DNA of 64,000 nucleotides, taken from JASGIT01 sp047601665 (GTDB lineage: Bacteria > Pseudomonadota > Gammaproteobacteria > Burkholderiales > Burkholderiaceae_C). The notes under the pieces were generated by a model, which was given only the letters and a program-made list of their open reading frames with translations, was not told where the DNA came from and searched no databases. A program made the translations under genes and the position numbers. This document shows positions 9,558 to 17,509 of the stretch, piece by piece. How positions within the stretch are numbered: position 1 is the first letter of the stretch; the number at the start of each line of letters is the position of its first letter. The stretch is taken from NCBI GenBank assembly GCA_047601665.1, contig JASGIT010000001.1:2666001-2730000 (forward strand), read 5' to 3'.

Positions 9558-9613
9558 CTACTTTTTTGATAGCTGCTTGCGCTTGATGGACGGGCGCTGG
9601 AGCCTGATTTCAT
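9558..9613 (-). repeat. Dispersed repeat copy between hisP and a small unknown gene
   Basis: The sequence holds a T-run, GATAGCTGCTTGCGCTTG, a short spacer, GGGCGCTGGAGCCTGATTT. This is the reverse orientation of the window's repeat family. It fills the space between two convergent genes and overlaps the last codons of the reverse-strand one. Its imperfect hairpin may also end transcription. Confidence 0.65.
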
Positions 9614-10026
9614 GCTGAATCGCGCAATGCCGTGAACAGCCGGTGCTCGCACTCCGGGTCGCTGCACTTCTCGCAGGCCCAGGCGCGCAGGCGCAGGGCA
9701 CGGTCGGCGGGCGGCTCCCGCAGTGCGCCGGGCAGAGCGGTGTGGATGGCGCGCAGGGCGGCCAGCAGGCGCTCGTCGGCGTTGCGCCCGTAGAGCACCT
9801 GAAAGCTCTGGCCCGCCAATTGCAGTTGCGCGCGGCATTGTGTCTCCCACGCGGGCTGGTCGGGCAGGGAGAGCAGCAAGGTGAGGGTGCTGGCGGCGAC
9901 GGGCGCGGCGCTGGCGGCCACCGCCATGCCGGGAGCCAGGCGCCGTTGCAGCGCCTGGGCGAGCGAAGCGGCCTCCGATGGGGCCTCCGATGCAGCCTCA
10001 TCGCCCGGGCCGAGCAGGGCGATCAC
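9610..10026 (-). CDS. Unknown protein with C-terminal Cys cluster, coupled to ftsB
   Basis: A 138-residue protein I do not recognise. The GTG start at 10026 overlaps the ftsB stop as GTGA, the same coupling used throughout this window, which makes the start credible. The N-terminus is Ala/Ser/Glu-rich (SEAPSEAAS, from a short DNA duplication). The middle is Ala/Leu-rich. The C-terminus has WACEKCSDPECEHRLF, a C-x2-C-x4-C-x-H group that could bind zinc or form disulfides. It is last in the pyrG-to-ftsB operon. No function is assigned. Confidence 0.65.
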   Translation of the reverse strand: MIALLGPGDEAASEAPSEAASLAQALQRRLAPGMAVAASAAPVAASTLTLLLSLPDQPAWETQCRAQLQLAGQSFQVLYGRNADERLLAALRAIHTALPGALREPPADRALRLRAWACEKCSDPECEHRLFTALRDSA

Positions 10027-10337
10027 CGGGCGGCGGAGGCGGGCGCCGCAGCAGACGCGGCGCGCGGCGTCACGTGCACGTAGATTTCGCCCTGCTTGAC
10101 CATGCCCAGCTCGCTGCGGGCCTTTTCTTCCACCATGTCCAGCCCGTCCTTGAGGTCTTGCACCTCGGAGGCCAGGCGGTCGTTTTCCTGCCGGGCCTGG
10201 GCGTTGGCGGCTTTTTGCGCGGCGATGCGTTCCTGCATCTCCTGCACGTGGTGGATGCTGCCGCGCCCCGCCCAAAGCTGGGCGTGGATGGCCACCAGCA
10301 GAGCCAGCAGCACCAGCGGAACGAGGCGGGGCACCAT
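10023..10337 (-). CDS. ftsB: Cell-division protein FtsB
   Basis: A 104-residue bitopic membrane protein of the FtsB/DivIC family. One membrane segment (about residues 4-20, LVPLVLLALLVAIHAQLW) is followed by a coiled coil (about 28-70, IHHVQEMQERIAAQKAAN onward) and the family's EEKARSELGMVKQGEIYV. FtsB bridges FtsL and FtsQ at the division septum. It lies 8 bases after eno, the usual place for ftsB in proteobacteria. An Ala-rich tail extends the C-terminus. Confidence 0.95.
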   Translation of the reverse strand: MVPRLVPLVLLALLVAIHAQLWAGRGSIHHVQEMQERIAAQKAANAQARQENDRLASEVQDLKDGLDMVEEKARSELGMVKQGEIYVHVTPRAASAAAPASAAR

Positions 10338-10345
10338 GCGCTAGA

Positions 10346-11632
10346 TCAACGCAGGTTATAGAAAGCCTCGCGGCCGGGGTAGTGCGCGATGTCGCCCAGG
10401 TCTTCCTCGATGCGCAGCAGCTGGTTGTACTTGGCGATGCGGTCGGAGCGGCTGAGCGAACCGGTCTTGATCTGCCCCGCGTTGGTGCCCACGGCAATGT
10501 CGGCAATCGTCGAGTCTTCCGTCTCGCCCGAGCGGTGGCTGATGACGGCGGTGTAGCCCGCGCGCTTGGCCATCTCGATGGCGGCGAAGGTTTCGGTCAG
10601 CGTGCCGATCTGGTTGATCTTGATCAGGATCGAGTTGGCGATGCCCTTGTCGATGCCTTCCTTGAGGATCTTGGTGTTGGTGACGAACAGGTCGTCGCCC
10701 ACCAGCTGCACCTTCTGGCCCAGGCGCTCGGTCAGCAGCTTCCAGCCGTCCCAGTCGCCTTCGGCCATGCCGTCCTCGATGGAGATGATGGGGTACTTGT
10801 CCACCCAGGTGGCGAGCATGTCGGTCCACTGCTGGGCCGTGAGCCGGATGCCGCCTTCGCCTTCGAGCACGTACAGGCCGTCCTTGTAGAACTCGCTGGC
10901 CGCGCAGTCGAGGCCCAGCACGATCTGTTCGCCGGCGGTGTAGCCGGCCTGGGCGATGGCTTCGAGGATGAGCTGGATGGCCGCCTCGTGGTTCGCCACG
11001 TTGGGCGCGAAGCCGCCTTCATCGCCCACGGAGGTGGGCATTCCCTTGTCGTTGATGATCTTCTTGAGCGCGTGGAACACCTCCGCGCCCCAGCGCAGCG
11101 CTTCGCGGAAGCTCGGCGCGCCCACGGGGATGATCATGAATTCCTGCAGGTCGAGCGTGTTGTTGGCGTGCGCGCCGCCGTTGATCACGTTCATCATCGG
11201 CACGGGCAGCTGCATCCCGCCCATGCCGCCCAGGTAGCGGTACAGCGGCAGGCCGGCCTCTTCGGCGGCGGCGCGGGCCACGGCCATCGACACGGCCAGC
11301 ATGGCGTTGGCGCCCAGGCGGCTCTTGTTGTCGGTGCCGTCGAGGTCGATCAGGGTCTTGTCGAGGAAGGCCTGTTCGGAGGCATCCAGGCCCAGCACGG
11401 CTTCGGAAATCTCGGTGTTGATGTGCTCCACGGCCTTGAGGACGCCCTTGCCCAGGTAGCGGCCCTTGTCGCCGTCGCGCAGTTCGATGGCTTCGCGCGA
11501 GCCGGTGGAGGCGCCCGAGGGCACGGCGGCGCGGCCCATCACGCCGCTTTCCAGCAGCACGTCGCATTCGACGGTGGGGTTGCCGCGGCTGTCCAGCACT
11601 TCGCGGCCTACGATGTCAACGATGGCGCTCAT
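10346..11632 (-). CDS. eno: Enolase
   Basis: A 428-residue enolase that converts 2-phosphoglycerate to phosphoenolpyruvate in glycolysis. Signatures are present throughout: SAIVDIVGREVLDSRGNPT, GANAMLAVSMAVARAAA, VGDEGGFAPN, the Mg-site region SIEDGMAEGDWDGW, QLVGDDLFVTN and SHRSGETEDSTIADIAVG. Length is normal for the family. It lies between the toxin-antitoxin pair and ftsB on the reverse strand. The 126-base space upstream holds a dispersed repeat copy, so eno may also have its own promoter there. Confidence 0.98.
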   Translation of the reverse strand: MSAIVDIVGREVLDSRGNPTVECDVLLESGVMGRAAVPSGASTGSREAIELRDGDKGRYLGKGVLKAVEHINTEISEAVLGLDASEQAFLDKTLIDLDGTDNKSRLGANAMLAVSMAVARAAAEEAGLPLYRYLGGMGGMQLPVPMMNVINGGAHANNTLDLQEFMIIPVGAPSFREALRWGAEVFHALKKIINDKGMPTSVGDEGGFAPNVANHEAAIQLILEAIAQAGYTAGEQIVLGLDCAASEFYKDGLYVLEGEGGIRLTAQQWTDMLATWVDKYPIISIEDGMAEGDWDGWKLLTERLGQKVQLVGDDLFVTNTKILKEGIDKGIANSILIKINQIGTLTETFAAIEMAKRAGYTAVISHRSGETEDSTIADIAVGTNAGQIKTGSLSRSDRIAKYNQLLRIEEDLGDIAHYPGREAFYNLR

Positions 11633-11654
11633 GGTTGTTTCCTTTATGAAGTTT

Positions 11655-11716
11655 TGAATGAAATGGGTCGCCAGCGCTTGTGCAGCGTGCGCTGGCAGCT
11701 ATTGAAATGATAGTCA
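11655..11716 (+). repeat. Dispersed repeat copy upstream of eno
   Basis: GAATGAAATG, then GCCAGCGC (ending about 11677), a spacer, GCGCTGGC (11689-11696) and AGCTATTGAAATGATAG. It is the same family as the other copies, in forward orientation, and contains an 8-bp inverted repeat. It lies between hepT and eno inside what is otherwise one operon. Confidence 0.7.
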
Positions 11717-11758
11717 TGAACCTTCCGTGCACACCCGCTGCATGTGAAAAGTGTCTCT

Positions 11759-12202
11759 TCAGTTCGTTGGTGGAAGGTAGCGCGCGAGCAATTGTCCGGC
11801 CAAATGCAGCAGCGCATCGGTTTCGCGCTGGATCACGCTGGCGACGATGGCCATGTCCAGGGACTCGTACTCGTGCACCGCCAGGTTGCGGAAGCCGACC
11901 ATGCGCGCGAGCGATGCCGCCAGCGCCGCGTCGATCAGGCGGCGCTGGTGCAGGGTGGCGAAGACCTCGCGCGCGCTGGCGGGCAGTTCCCAGCCTTCGT
12001 GCGCGATGACCATGTTGCCCATGTCGATGGCGAGTTCGCAGGCGCGCTGCACGTTGAGGATGGCGGCGTCCTGGCGCGAGTAGTCGTGCTGGAAGTCGGC
12101 GGCCAGCGCGTATTCCTCGCGCGCGCGGCGCACGCAGCGCTCCAACCGGGTGCTTTTCTGCGTCAGCCCGTCGGGCAGGACGGCGCCCATGGCCGCGCTC
12201 AT
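11759..12202 (-). CDS. hepT: HepT-like toxin (HEPN RNase fold)
   Basis: A 147-residue HEPN-fold protein of the HepT/DUF86 type. The family's catalytic R-x4-H-x-Y motif is intact as RNLAVHEY (R105, H110, Y112). Known HepT toxins are RNases neutralised by an MntA partner that adds AMP to the toxin Tyr. The ATG at 12202 overlaps the mntA stop as ATGA; a second Met at residue 5 is the alternative start. It lies inside the pyrG-kdsA-eno unit, which is unusual for a toxin. The antitoxin is translated first, as is common for such pairs. Confidence 0.85.
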   Translation of the reverse strand: MSAAMGAVLPDGLTQKSTRLERCVRRAREEYALAADFQHDYSRQDAAILNVQRACELAIDMGNMVIAHEGWELPASAREVFATLHQRRLIDAALAASLARMVGFRNLAVHEYESLDMAIVASVIQRETDALLHLAGQLLARYLPPTN

Positions 12203-12618
12203 GCGGGTGCTCCCGCCCGCAGCAGCCGCTGCGCGAGCTGCCGCGCCATCGGCCTGCGCCACGACTGGATGCGCTGGTACTCGTTCAGCACGAAGCCGCA
12301 GTAGCCGCTGGTGGCGGCAGGCTCCAGGCTGAACAGCAGTTGCCCGGTGGCCAGCACCTGGTACTGCATCACCGTGGAAATGCGGCGAAAGTCCAGCAAA
12401 TCCACGTCCAGGTTCCAGGCCTGGGCCAGCGCTTCCTGCGCCTCCCATTGGCGCAGGGGGGGCAGCGGCTGCGGCACGTCGAACGCGATGTCGATGTCGC
12501 TGCCGGGCCGGAACCGCCCTTGCGCCGCGCTGCCGAACAGCCACGCCGCGCGCGCCTCGGGCAGCGCGCGGCGCACGGCGCCGGCGATGGCTTCAGGGCG
12601 GGGCGGCGGCAGGCTCAT
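12199..12618 (-). CDS. mntA: MntA-type nucleotidyltransferase antitoxin
   Basis: A 139-residue minimal nucleotidyltransferase. The motif GSAAQGRFRPGSDIDI (G29-S30 and D41, D43) and a third acidic pair at DVDLLDF (D71, D73) give the full metal-binding set for adenylyl transfer. Known MntA proteins AMPylate the HepT Tyr and block the toxin. The ATG at 12618 overlaps the kdsA stop as ATGA, and its own stop overlaps hepT, so kdsA, mntA and hepT are linked by two couplings. Confidence 0.87.
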   Translation of the reverse strand: MSLPPPRPEAIAGAVRRALPEARAAWLFGSAAQGRFRPGSDIDIAFDVPQPLPPLRQWEAQEALAQAWNLDVDLLDFRRISTVMQYQVLATGQLLFSLEPAATSGYCGFVLNEYQRIQSWRRPMARQLAQRLLRAGAPA

Positions 12619-13472
12619 GCGTTGAAGCGGTTTTCGAGAAAGCCGTTCTGCTTGGTCACGCCGTCCAGCGCCACCAGGGTTTCGAGCAGCGCCTTCATGT
12701 GCCTGAGCGGCACGGCGTTGGGGCCGTCGCTCAGGGCCTTGGCGGGGTCGGGGTGGGTTTCCATGAACAGGCCCGCCACGCCCACGGCCACGGCGGCGCG
12801 GGCCAGTACGGGCACCATCTCGCGCTGGCCGCCGCTGCTGGTGCCCTGGCCGCCGGGCAGCTGCACGCTGTGCGTGGCGTCGAACACCACGGGCGCGCCG
12901 GTCTCGCGCATGATGGCCAGGCCACGCATGTCGCTGACGAGGTTGTTGTAGCCGAAGCTCGCGCCGCGCTCGCAGGCCATGAAGCTGTCTTCCGGCAGGC
13001 CGGCCTCCTTGGCGGCGACGCGGGCCTTGTCGATCACGTTCTTCATGTCGTGCGGCGCGAGGAACTGGCCTTTCTTGATGTTCACCGGCTTGCCCGACTG
13101 GGCGGCGGCGCGGATGAAGTCGGTCTGGCGGCACAGGAAGGCCGGGGTCTGCAGCACGTCCACCACCTGGGCGGCCACGGCGATGTCGTCCTCGGTGTGC
13201 ACGTCGGTCAGCACTGGCACGTTCAGTTCGCGGCGGATCTTGGCGAGGATGTCCAGGCCCTTCTCGCGCCCCGGCCCGCGAAAGCTCGTGCCGCTGGAGC
13301 GGTTGGCCTTGTCGAAGCTGCTCTTGAAGATGAACGGAATGCCGAGGCTGCCCGTGATCTCCTTGAGCTGCCCGGCCACGTCCATCTGCAAGGCTTCGGA
13401 CTCGATCACGCACGGGCCGGCGATCAGGAAGAAGCGCTGGTCGAGGCCCACGTCAAAACCGCAGAGTTTCAT
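12615..13472 (-). CDS. kdsA: 3-deoxy-D-manno-octulosonate 8-phosphate synthase
   Basis: A 285-residue KDO-8-phosphate synthase, which joins phosphoenolpyruvate and arabinose 5-phosphate for LPS core synthesis. Signatures are FLIAGPCVIESE, FKSSFDKANRSS, GLDILAKIR, LTDVHTEDD, NIKKGQFLAP and VFDATHSVQLPGG. Length is normal. The ATG at 13472 overlaps the pyrG stop as ATGA. A long open frame upstream in the same phase is a shadow of pyrG. Confidence 0.97.
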   Translation of the reverse strand: MKLCGFDVGLDQRFFLIAGPCVIESEALQMDVAGQLKEITGSLGIPFIFKSSFDKANRSSGTSFRGPGREKGLDILAKIRRELNVPVLTDVHTEDDIAVAAQVVDVLQTPAFLCRQTDFIRAAAQSGKPVNIKKGQFLAPHDMKNVIDKARVAAKEAGLPEDSFMACERGASFGYNNLVSDMRGLAIMRETGAPVVFDATHSVQLPGGQGTSSGGQREMVPVLARAAVAVGVAGLFMETHPDPAKALSDGPNAVPLRHMKALLETLVALDGVTKQNGFLENRFNA

Positions 13473-15124
13473 GGCTTGCCTGCTTTCTTCTGGTGCGCGA
13501 TCGCGGCCTTCACGAAGGCGTTGAACAGCGGGTGCCCGGCCCAAGGCGTGGACTTGAATTCGGGGTGGAACTGCACGCCGATGAACCAGGGGTGCACGTC
13601 CTGCGGCAGTTCGACGATCTCGGTCAGGTGCTCGCGCTGCGTGAGCGCGGAGATCACCAGGCCCGCCTTGCGCAAATCGTCGAGGTACTGGGTGTTGGCT
13701 TCGTAGCGGTGGCGGTGGCGCTCGGTCACCACGTCGCCGTAGATGCTGTGCGCCAGCGTGCCGGGCTGCACGTCGGAGCTTTGCGCGCCCAGGCGCATGG
13801 TGCCGCCCAGGTCGGAGTGGGCGTCGCGCGTCTTGATGGTGCCGTCCGCGTCCTTCCACTCGGTGATGAGGGCGATGACCGGGTGCTTGCAGTGCGGGTC
13901 GAACTCGGTGCTGTTCGCGCCCGCGAGGCCCGCCACGTGGCGCGCGTATTCGATGGTGGCCACCTGCATCCCGAGGCAGATGCCCAGGTACGGCACCTTG
14001 TGCTCGCGCGCGAAGCGGGCGGTGCTGATCTTGCCCTCCACCCCGCGCGAGCCGAAGCCGCCGGGCACCAGGATGGCGTCGTAGGCGGCCAGCTTCTGCT
14101 CGGCGTGGCCTTCCACGGTCTCGGAGTCGATGTGGTCGATCTTCACGCGCACGTGGTTGCGCATTCCCGCGTGGCGCAGCGCCTCGTTCACGGACTTGTA
14201 GCTGTCCGACAGGTCCACGTACTTGCCCACCATGGCGATGCGCACCTCGCCCTGCGGGTGCTCGGTCTCGTGCACCAGTTCGTCCCAGCGCTTGAGGCTG
14301 GTGGGCTTGGTGTTCAGGCGCAGCTTGTCGCAGATCAGGCCGTCCAGGCCCTGCTCGTGCAACATGCGCGGCACCTTGTAGATGGTGTCCACGTCCCACA
14401 TGCTGATCACGCCCCACTCGGGCACGTTGGTGAACAGCGAGATCTTTTCGCGCTCCTCCTCGGGAATGCGGCGGTCGGCGCGGCACAGCAGCGCGTCGGG
14501 CTGGATGCCGATCTCGCGCAGCTTCTGCACCGTGTGCTGGGTCGGCTTGGTCTTGAGCTCGCCCGCCGTGGCAATCCAGGGCAGGTAGGTCAGGTGCACG
14601 AAGGCCGAGTTGTTCGGGCCGCGCTTGAGCGCCAGCTGGCGCACGGCCTCCAGGAAGGGCAGCGACTCGATGTCGCCCACCGTGCCGCCGATCTCGACGA
14701 TGGCCACGTCCACCGCGTCCGCCGAGTCGATGCCCGCGCCGCGTTTGATGAACTCCTGGATTTCGTTGGTGACGTGCGGAATCACCTGCACCGTCTTGCC
14801 GAGGTAATCGCCGCGCCGCTCCTTCTCCAGCACGCTCTGGTAGATGCGGCCCGTGGTGAAGTTGTTGGCCTGCCTCATGCGCGTTTCGATGAAGCGCTCG
14901 TAGTGGCCCAGGTCCAGGTCCGTCTCGGCGCCGTCGTCGGTCACGAAGACCTCGCCGTGCTGGAAGGGCGACATGGTGCCCGGATCGACGTTGATGTACG
15001 GGTCGAGCTTGATGAGGGTGACTTTGAGGCCGCGCGATTCGAGGATCGCGGCCAGCGAGGCGGAGGCGATTCCCTTGCCCAGGGAAGACACCACGCCGCC
15101 GGTGACAAAGACGAACTTGGTCAT
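13469..15124 (-). CDS. pyrG: CTP synthase
   Basis: A 551-residue CTP synthase that makes CTP from UTP, ATP and glutamine. The synthetase domain (about residues 1-265) begins TKFVFVTGGVVSSLGKG and includes VEIGGTVGDIES. The class I glutaminase domain follows, with the Cys nucleophile in LGICLGMQ and PGGFGSRGVEG; the His-Glu of the triad is in QFHPEFKS. It heads the reverse-strand operon pyrG-kdsA-mntA-hepT-eno-ftsB and is divergent from coaBC. Confidence 0.98.
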   Translation of the reverse strand: MTKFVFVTGGVVSSLGKGIASASLAAILESRGLKVTLIKLDPYINVDPGTMSPFQHGEVFVTDDGAETDLDLGHYERFIETRMRQANNFTTGRIYQSVLEKERRGDYLGKTVQVIPHVTNEIQEFIKRGAGIDSADAVDVAIVEIGGTVGDIESLPFLEAVRQLALKRGPNNSAFVHLTYLPWIATAGELKTKPTQHTVQKLREIGIQPDALLCRADRRIPEEEREKISLFTNVPEWGVISMWDVDTIYKVPRMLHEQGLDGLICDKLRLNTKPTSLKRWDELVHETEHPQGEVRIAMVGKYVDLSDSYKSVNEALRHAGMRNHVRVKIDHIDSETVEGHAEQKLAAYDAILVPGGFGSRGVEGKISTARFAREHKVPYLGICLGMQVATIEYARHVAGLAGANSTEFDPHCKHPVIALITEWKDADGTIKTRDAHSDLGGTMRLGAQSSDVQPGTLAHSIYGDVVTERHRHRYEANTQYLDDLRKAGLVISALTQREHLTEIVELPQDVHPWFIGVQFHPEFKSTPWAGHPLFNAFVKAAIAHQKKAGKP

Positions 15125-15150
15125 GTCGTTTCTAGTGGTGGTAATGGGAA

Positions 15151-15156
15151 ATTATA
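15151..15156 (-). promoter_or_regulatory. Likely -10 box of the pyrG operon
   Basis: The forward ATTATA reads TATAAT on the reverse strand, 27 bases before the pyrG start, in the 62-base gap between divergent pyrG and coaBC. No good -35 hexamer is visible at the usual distance, so the assignment rests on the -10 alone. Confidence 0.4.
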
Positions 15157-15186
15157 CGAGCCGCCCTTTTGCTACATTCCCGCTCC

Positions 15187-16410
15187 ATGTCAAAAGAGCT
15201 TGAAGGCAAACACATCGTCCTGGGCCTCTCCGGCGGCGTGGCTTGCTACAAATCCGCCGATCTGTGCCGGCAACTCATCAAGGCCGGGGCCACCGTGCAG
15301 GTGGTGATGACCGAGGCGGCCGCGCAGTTCATCACGCCCGTGACCATGCAGGCCCTGTCGGGCCGCGCGGTCTACGGCTCGCAGTGGGACGCGCGCGAGC
15401 CCAACAACATGCCCCACATCAACCTGAGCCGCGAGGCCGACGCGGTGCTGATCGCGCCGTGCAGCGCGGACTTCGTCGCGCGGCTGGCGCAGGGCCGGGC
15501 GGACGAGCTGCTGAGCCTGCTGTGCCTGGCCCGCCCCATCGACCGCGTGCCGCTGCTGCTGGCCCCCGCCATGAACCGCGAGATGTGGGCCCACCCCGCC
15601 ACGCAGCGCAACCTGGCCCAGGTGGCGCAGGACGGGGCCGTGGTGCTGGGCGTGGGCAACGGCGACCAGGCCTGCGGCGAAACCGGCGACGGCCGGATGC
15701 TGGAACCCGCGGAACTGCTGGAGGAGGTGATCGCCTTCTTCGCGCCCAAGACGCTGGCAGGCCAGCAGGTGCTGGTCACCGCCGGGCCGACGTTCGAGGC
15801 GATCGACCCGGTGCGCGGCATCACCAACTTATCCAGTGGCAAGATGGGCTTCGCCATCGCCCGCGCCGCGCGCGAGGCGGGCGCCGAGGTCACGCTGGTG
15901 GCTGGCCCCGTGCACCTGCCCACGCCGCGCGGCGTGCGGCGCATCAATGTCGATTCAGCACAAAATATGCTGCTAGCCGTGGAGGGACAAGCGCAGGCAG
16001 CTTCTGTTTTCATAGCAACGGCGGCGGTGGCAGACTGGCGGCCCGCCGCGCCGTCCACGCAGAAGATCAAGAAGGACGGCTCGGGCCAGACGCCACAGCT
16101 CGCCTTCGTCGAAAACCCTGACATCCTCGCCCGCGTGGCCCAGTCCGAGCGCGCGCGCGCCGGCACGCTGTACTGCGTGGGCTTCGCGGCGGAAAGCCAC
16201 GACCTGCTCGCCAACGCCCAGGCCAAGCGCGCGCGCAAGGGCGTGCCGCTGCTGGTGGGCAACATCGGCCCGGCCACCTTCGGGCAGGACGACAACGCGC
16301 TGCTGCTCGTCGACGAACAGGGGCACCGTGAGCTGCCCCACGCTTCCAAGCGCGAACTGGCCCGGCAACTCGTGGCCGAGATCGCGCAACGCCTCCGAAA
16401 GACCGCATGA
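15187..16410 (+). CDS. coaBC: Bifunctional phosphopantothenoylcysteine synthetase/decarboxylase
   Basis: A 407-residue CoaBC protein for two steps of coenzyme A synthesis: cysteine ligation to 4'-phosphopantothenate, then decarboxylation. The flavin decarboxylase half (about 1-190) has LGLSGGVACYKSADLCRQL, the catalytic-His region NMPHINLS and APAMNREMW. The CTP-dependent synthetase half begins QQVLVTAGPTFEAIDPVR, with NLSSGKMGFAIARAA and AAVADWRP. Residues about 256-278 (DSAQNMLLAVEGQAQAASVF) are encoded by DNA matching the dispersed repeat, yet the local length looks normal. The ATG at 15187 was chosen over an upstream TTG. Confidence 0.96.
   Translation: MSKELEGKHIVLGLSGGVACYKSADLCRQLIKAGATVQVVMTEAAAQFITPVTMQALSGRAVYGSQWDAREPNNMPHINLSREADAVLIAPCSADFVARLAQGRADELLSLLCLARPIDRVPLLLAPAMNREMWAHPATQRNLAQVAQDGAVVLGVGNGDQACGETGDGRMLEPAELLEEVIAFFAPKTLAGQQVLVTAGPTFEAIDPVRGITNLSSGKMGFAIARAAREAGAEVTLVAGPVHLPTPRGVRRINVDSAQNMLLAVEGQAQAASVFIATAAVADWRPAAPSTQKIKKDGSGQTPQLAFVENPDILARVAQSERARAGTLYCVGFAAESHDLLANAQAKRARKGVPLLVGNIGPATFGQDDNALLLVDEQGHRELPHASKRELARQLVAEIAQRLRKTA
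15952..16019 (+). repeat. Dispersed repeat-like copy inside coaBC
   Basis: GATTCAGCACAAAAT, CTGCTAGCC, GGACAAGCGCAGGCAGCT and CATAGCAAC follow the same order as the repeat copy inside the alpha-2-macroglobulin gene (GATTCAGTGCAAAAATC ... GGACAAGCGCTGGCAGCT). It is in frame and local protein length appears unchanged against the general CoaB pattern. It is the most divergent copy, so some of the likeness could be chance. Confidence 0.5.
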
Positions 16411-16853
16411 AAGTCGACGTGAAAGTGCTCGATCCGCGCATGGCGGATCAGCTCCCCGCCTACGCCACGCCCGGCAGCGCGGGCCTGGACCTGCGCGCCT
16501 GCCTCGACGCGCCGCTGGTGCTGGAGCCCGGCGCCTGGCAGCTCGTGCCCACGGGCATCGCCATCTACCTCAAAGATCCGGGCTACGCCGCGCTGATCCT
16601 GCCGCGCTCGGGCCTGGGCCACAAGCACGGCATCGTGCTGGGCAACCTCGTGGGGCTGATCGACAGCGACTACCAGGGCCAGCTCATGGTCAGCGCCTGG
16701 AATCGCAGCCCCACCGCCTTCACGCTCAACCCCATGGAACGGCTGGCGCAACTGGTCATCGTGCCCGTGGTGCAGGCGCAGTTCAACGTGGTGAGCGAAT
16801 TCCCCGCCAGCGAGCGCGGCGAGGGCGGCTACGGCTCGACCGGCAAGACGTAG
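16407..16853 (+). CDS. dut: dUTP diphosphatase
   Basis: A 148-residue trimeric dUTPase that removes dUTP and supplies dUMP for thymidylate. The conserved motifs are in order: TPGSAGLDLRAC, PRSGLGHKHG, GNLVGLIDSDYQGQ, NPMERLAQLVIVPV and the flexible C-terminal ERGEGGYGSTGK. The ATG at 16407 overlaps the coaBC stop as ATGA. The coaBC-dut order is the usual one in proteobacteria. Confidence 0.97.
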   Translation: MKVDVKVLDPRMADQLPAYATPGSAGLDLRACLDAPLVLEPGAWQLVPTGIAIYLKDPGYAALILPRSGLGHKHGIVLGNLVGLIDSDYQGQLMVSAWNRSPTAFTLNPMERLAQLVIVPVVQAQFNVVSEFPASERGEGGYGSTGKT

Positions 16854-16950
16854 GAGCCGTCCGACCCCCGCGATGGCGGCGTTCCGGCGCTACCCGCCCC
16901 GCAGTTGTGCTGCAATGCAGCGCAAACATTCCTTGTCCAGGAGCAAAACC

Positions 16951-17502
16951 ATGATCACCTTCCAGCGCAGCGCAACGGCTGTGTCCACTCTCGTTCTCGG
17001 CAGCCTGCTCGCGGGCTGCGTGGTGGCGCCTGCGCGGCAGCCCGTGTACCAGCAGCCGGCCTACCAGCAGCAACAGCCGGTGTACCAGCAGCCTGGCTAC
17101 CAGCAGGGCGGTTATCAGCAACCGGGCTATCAGCAGGGCGGCTACTACGAGCAGGCGGGCACCGAATACGGCCGCATCGCCAACATCGAGGCCATGCAAG
17201 TGCCCGTGGGCGGCCAGACCTCGGGCGGCGGCGCGGTGCTGGGCGCCGTGGTGGGCGGCCTGCTGGGCAACCAGATCGGCCGGGGCTCGGGCCGCGCCGC
17301 CGCCACTGCCGCGGGCGTGATCGGCGGCGCCGTGGCGGGCAACGCCATCGAAGGGCGGACCAGCCAGGGTTATGCGCAGAGCTACCGCATCACCATCCAG
17401 CTCGATCAGGGCGGAATGCGCGCCTACGACGTGCAGTCGCCCGGCGACCTGCGTATCGGCGAGCGCGTGCGCATGTACAACGGGCAAATCTCGCGCATGT
17501 AA
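16951..17502 (+). CDS. Glycine-zipper outer-membrane lipoprotein with Tyr/Gln repeats
   Basis: A 183-residue lipoprotein. The signal peptide ends in the lipobox LLAGC, giving Cys at about residue 23. A low-complexity stretch (about 30-70) repeats PGYQQGGYQQ-like units rich in Tyr, Gln and Gly. A glycine-zipper 2TM domain follows (GGGAVLGAVVGGLLGNQIGR ... AGVIGGAVAGNAIEG), as in SlyB and the rickettsial 17-kDa antigen family, then a short beta-rich end. The family sits in the outer membrane; its role is poorly defined. ATG 16951 has an AGGAGC ribosome site 7 bases upstream. An earlier in-frame Met has no such site. Confidence 0.87.
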   Translation: MITFQRSATAVSTLVLGSLLAGCVVAPARQPVYQQPAYQQQQPVYQQPGYQQGGYQQPGYQQGGYYEQAGTEYGRIANIEAMQVPVGGQTSGGGAVLGAVVGGLLGNQIGRGSGRAAATAAGVIGGAVAGNAIEGRTSQGYAQSYRITIQLDQGGMRAYDVQSPGDLRIGERVRMYNGQISRM

Positions 17503-17509
17503 TCGGAAA

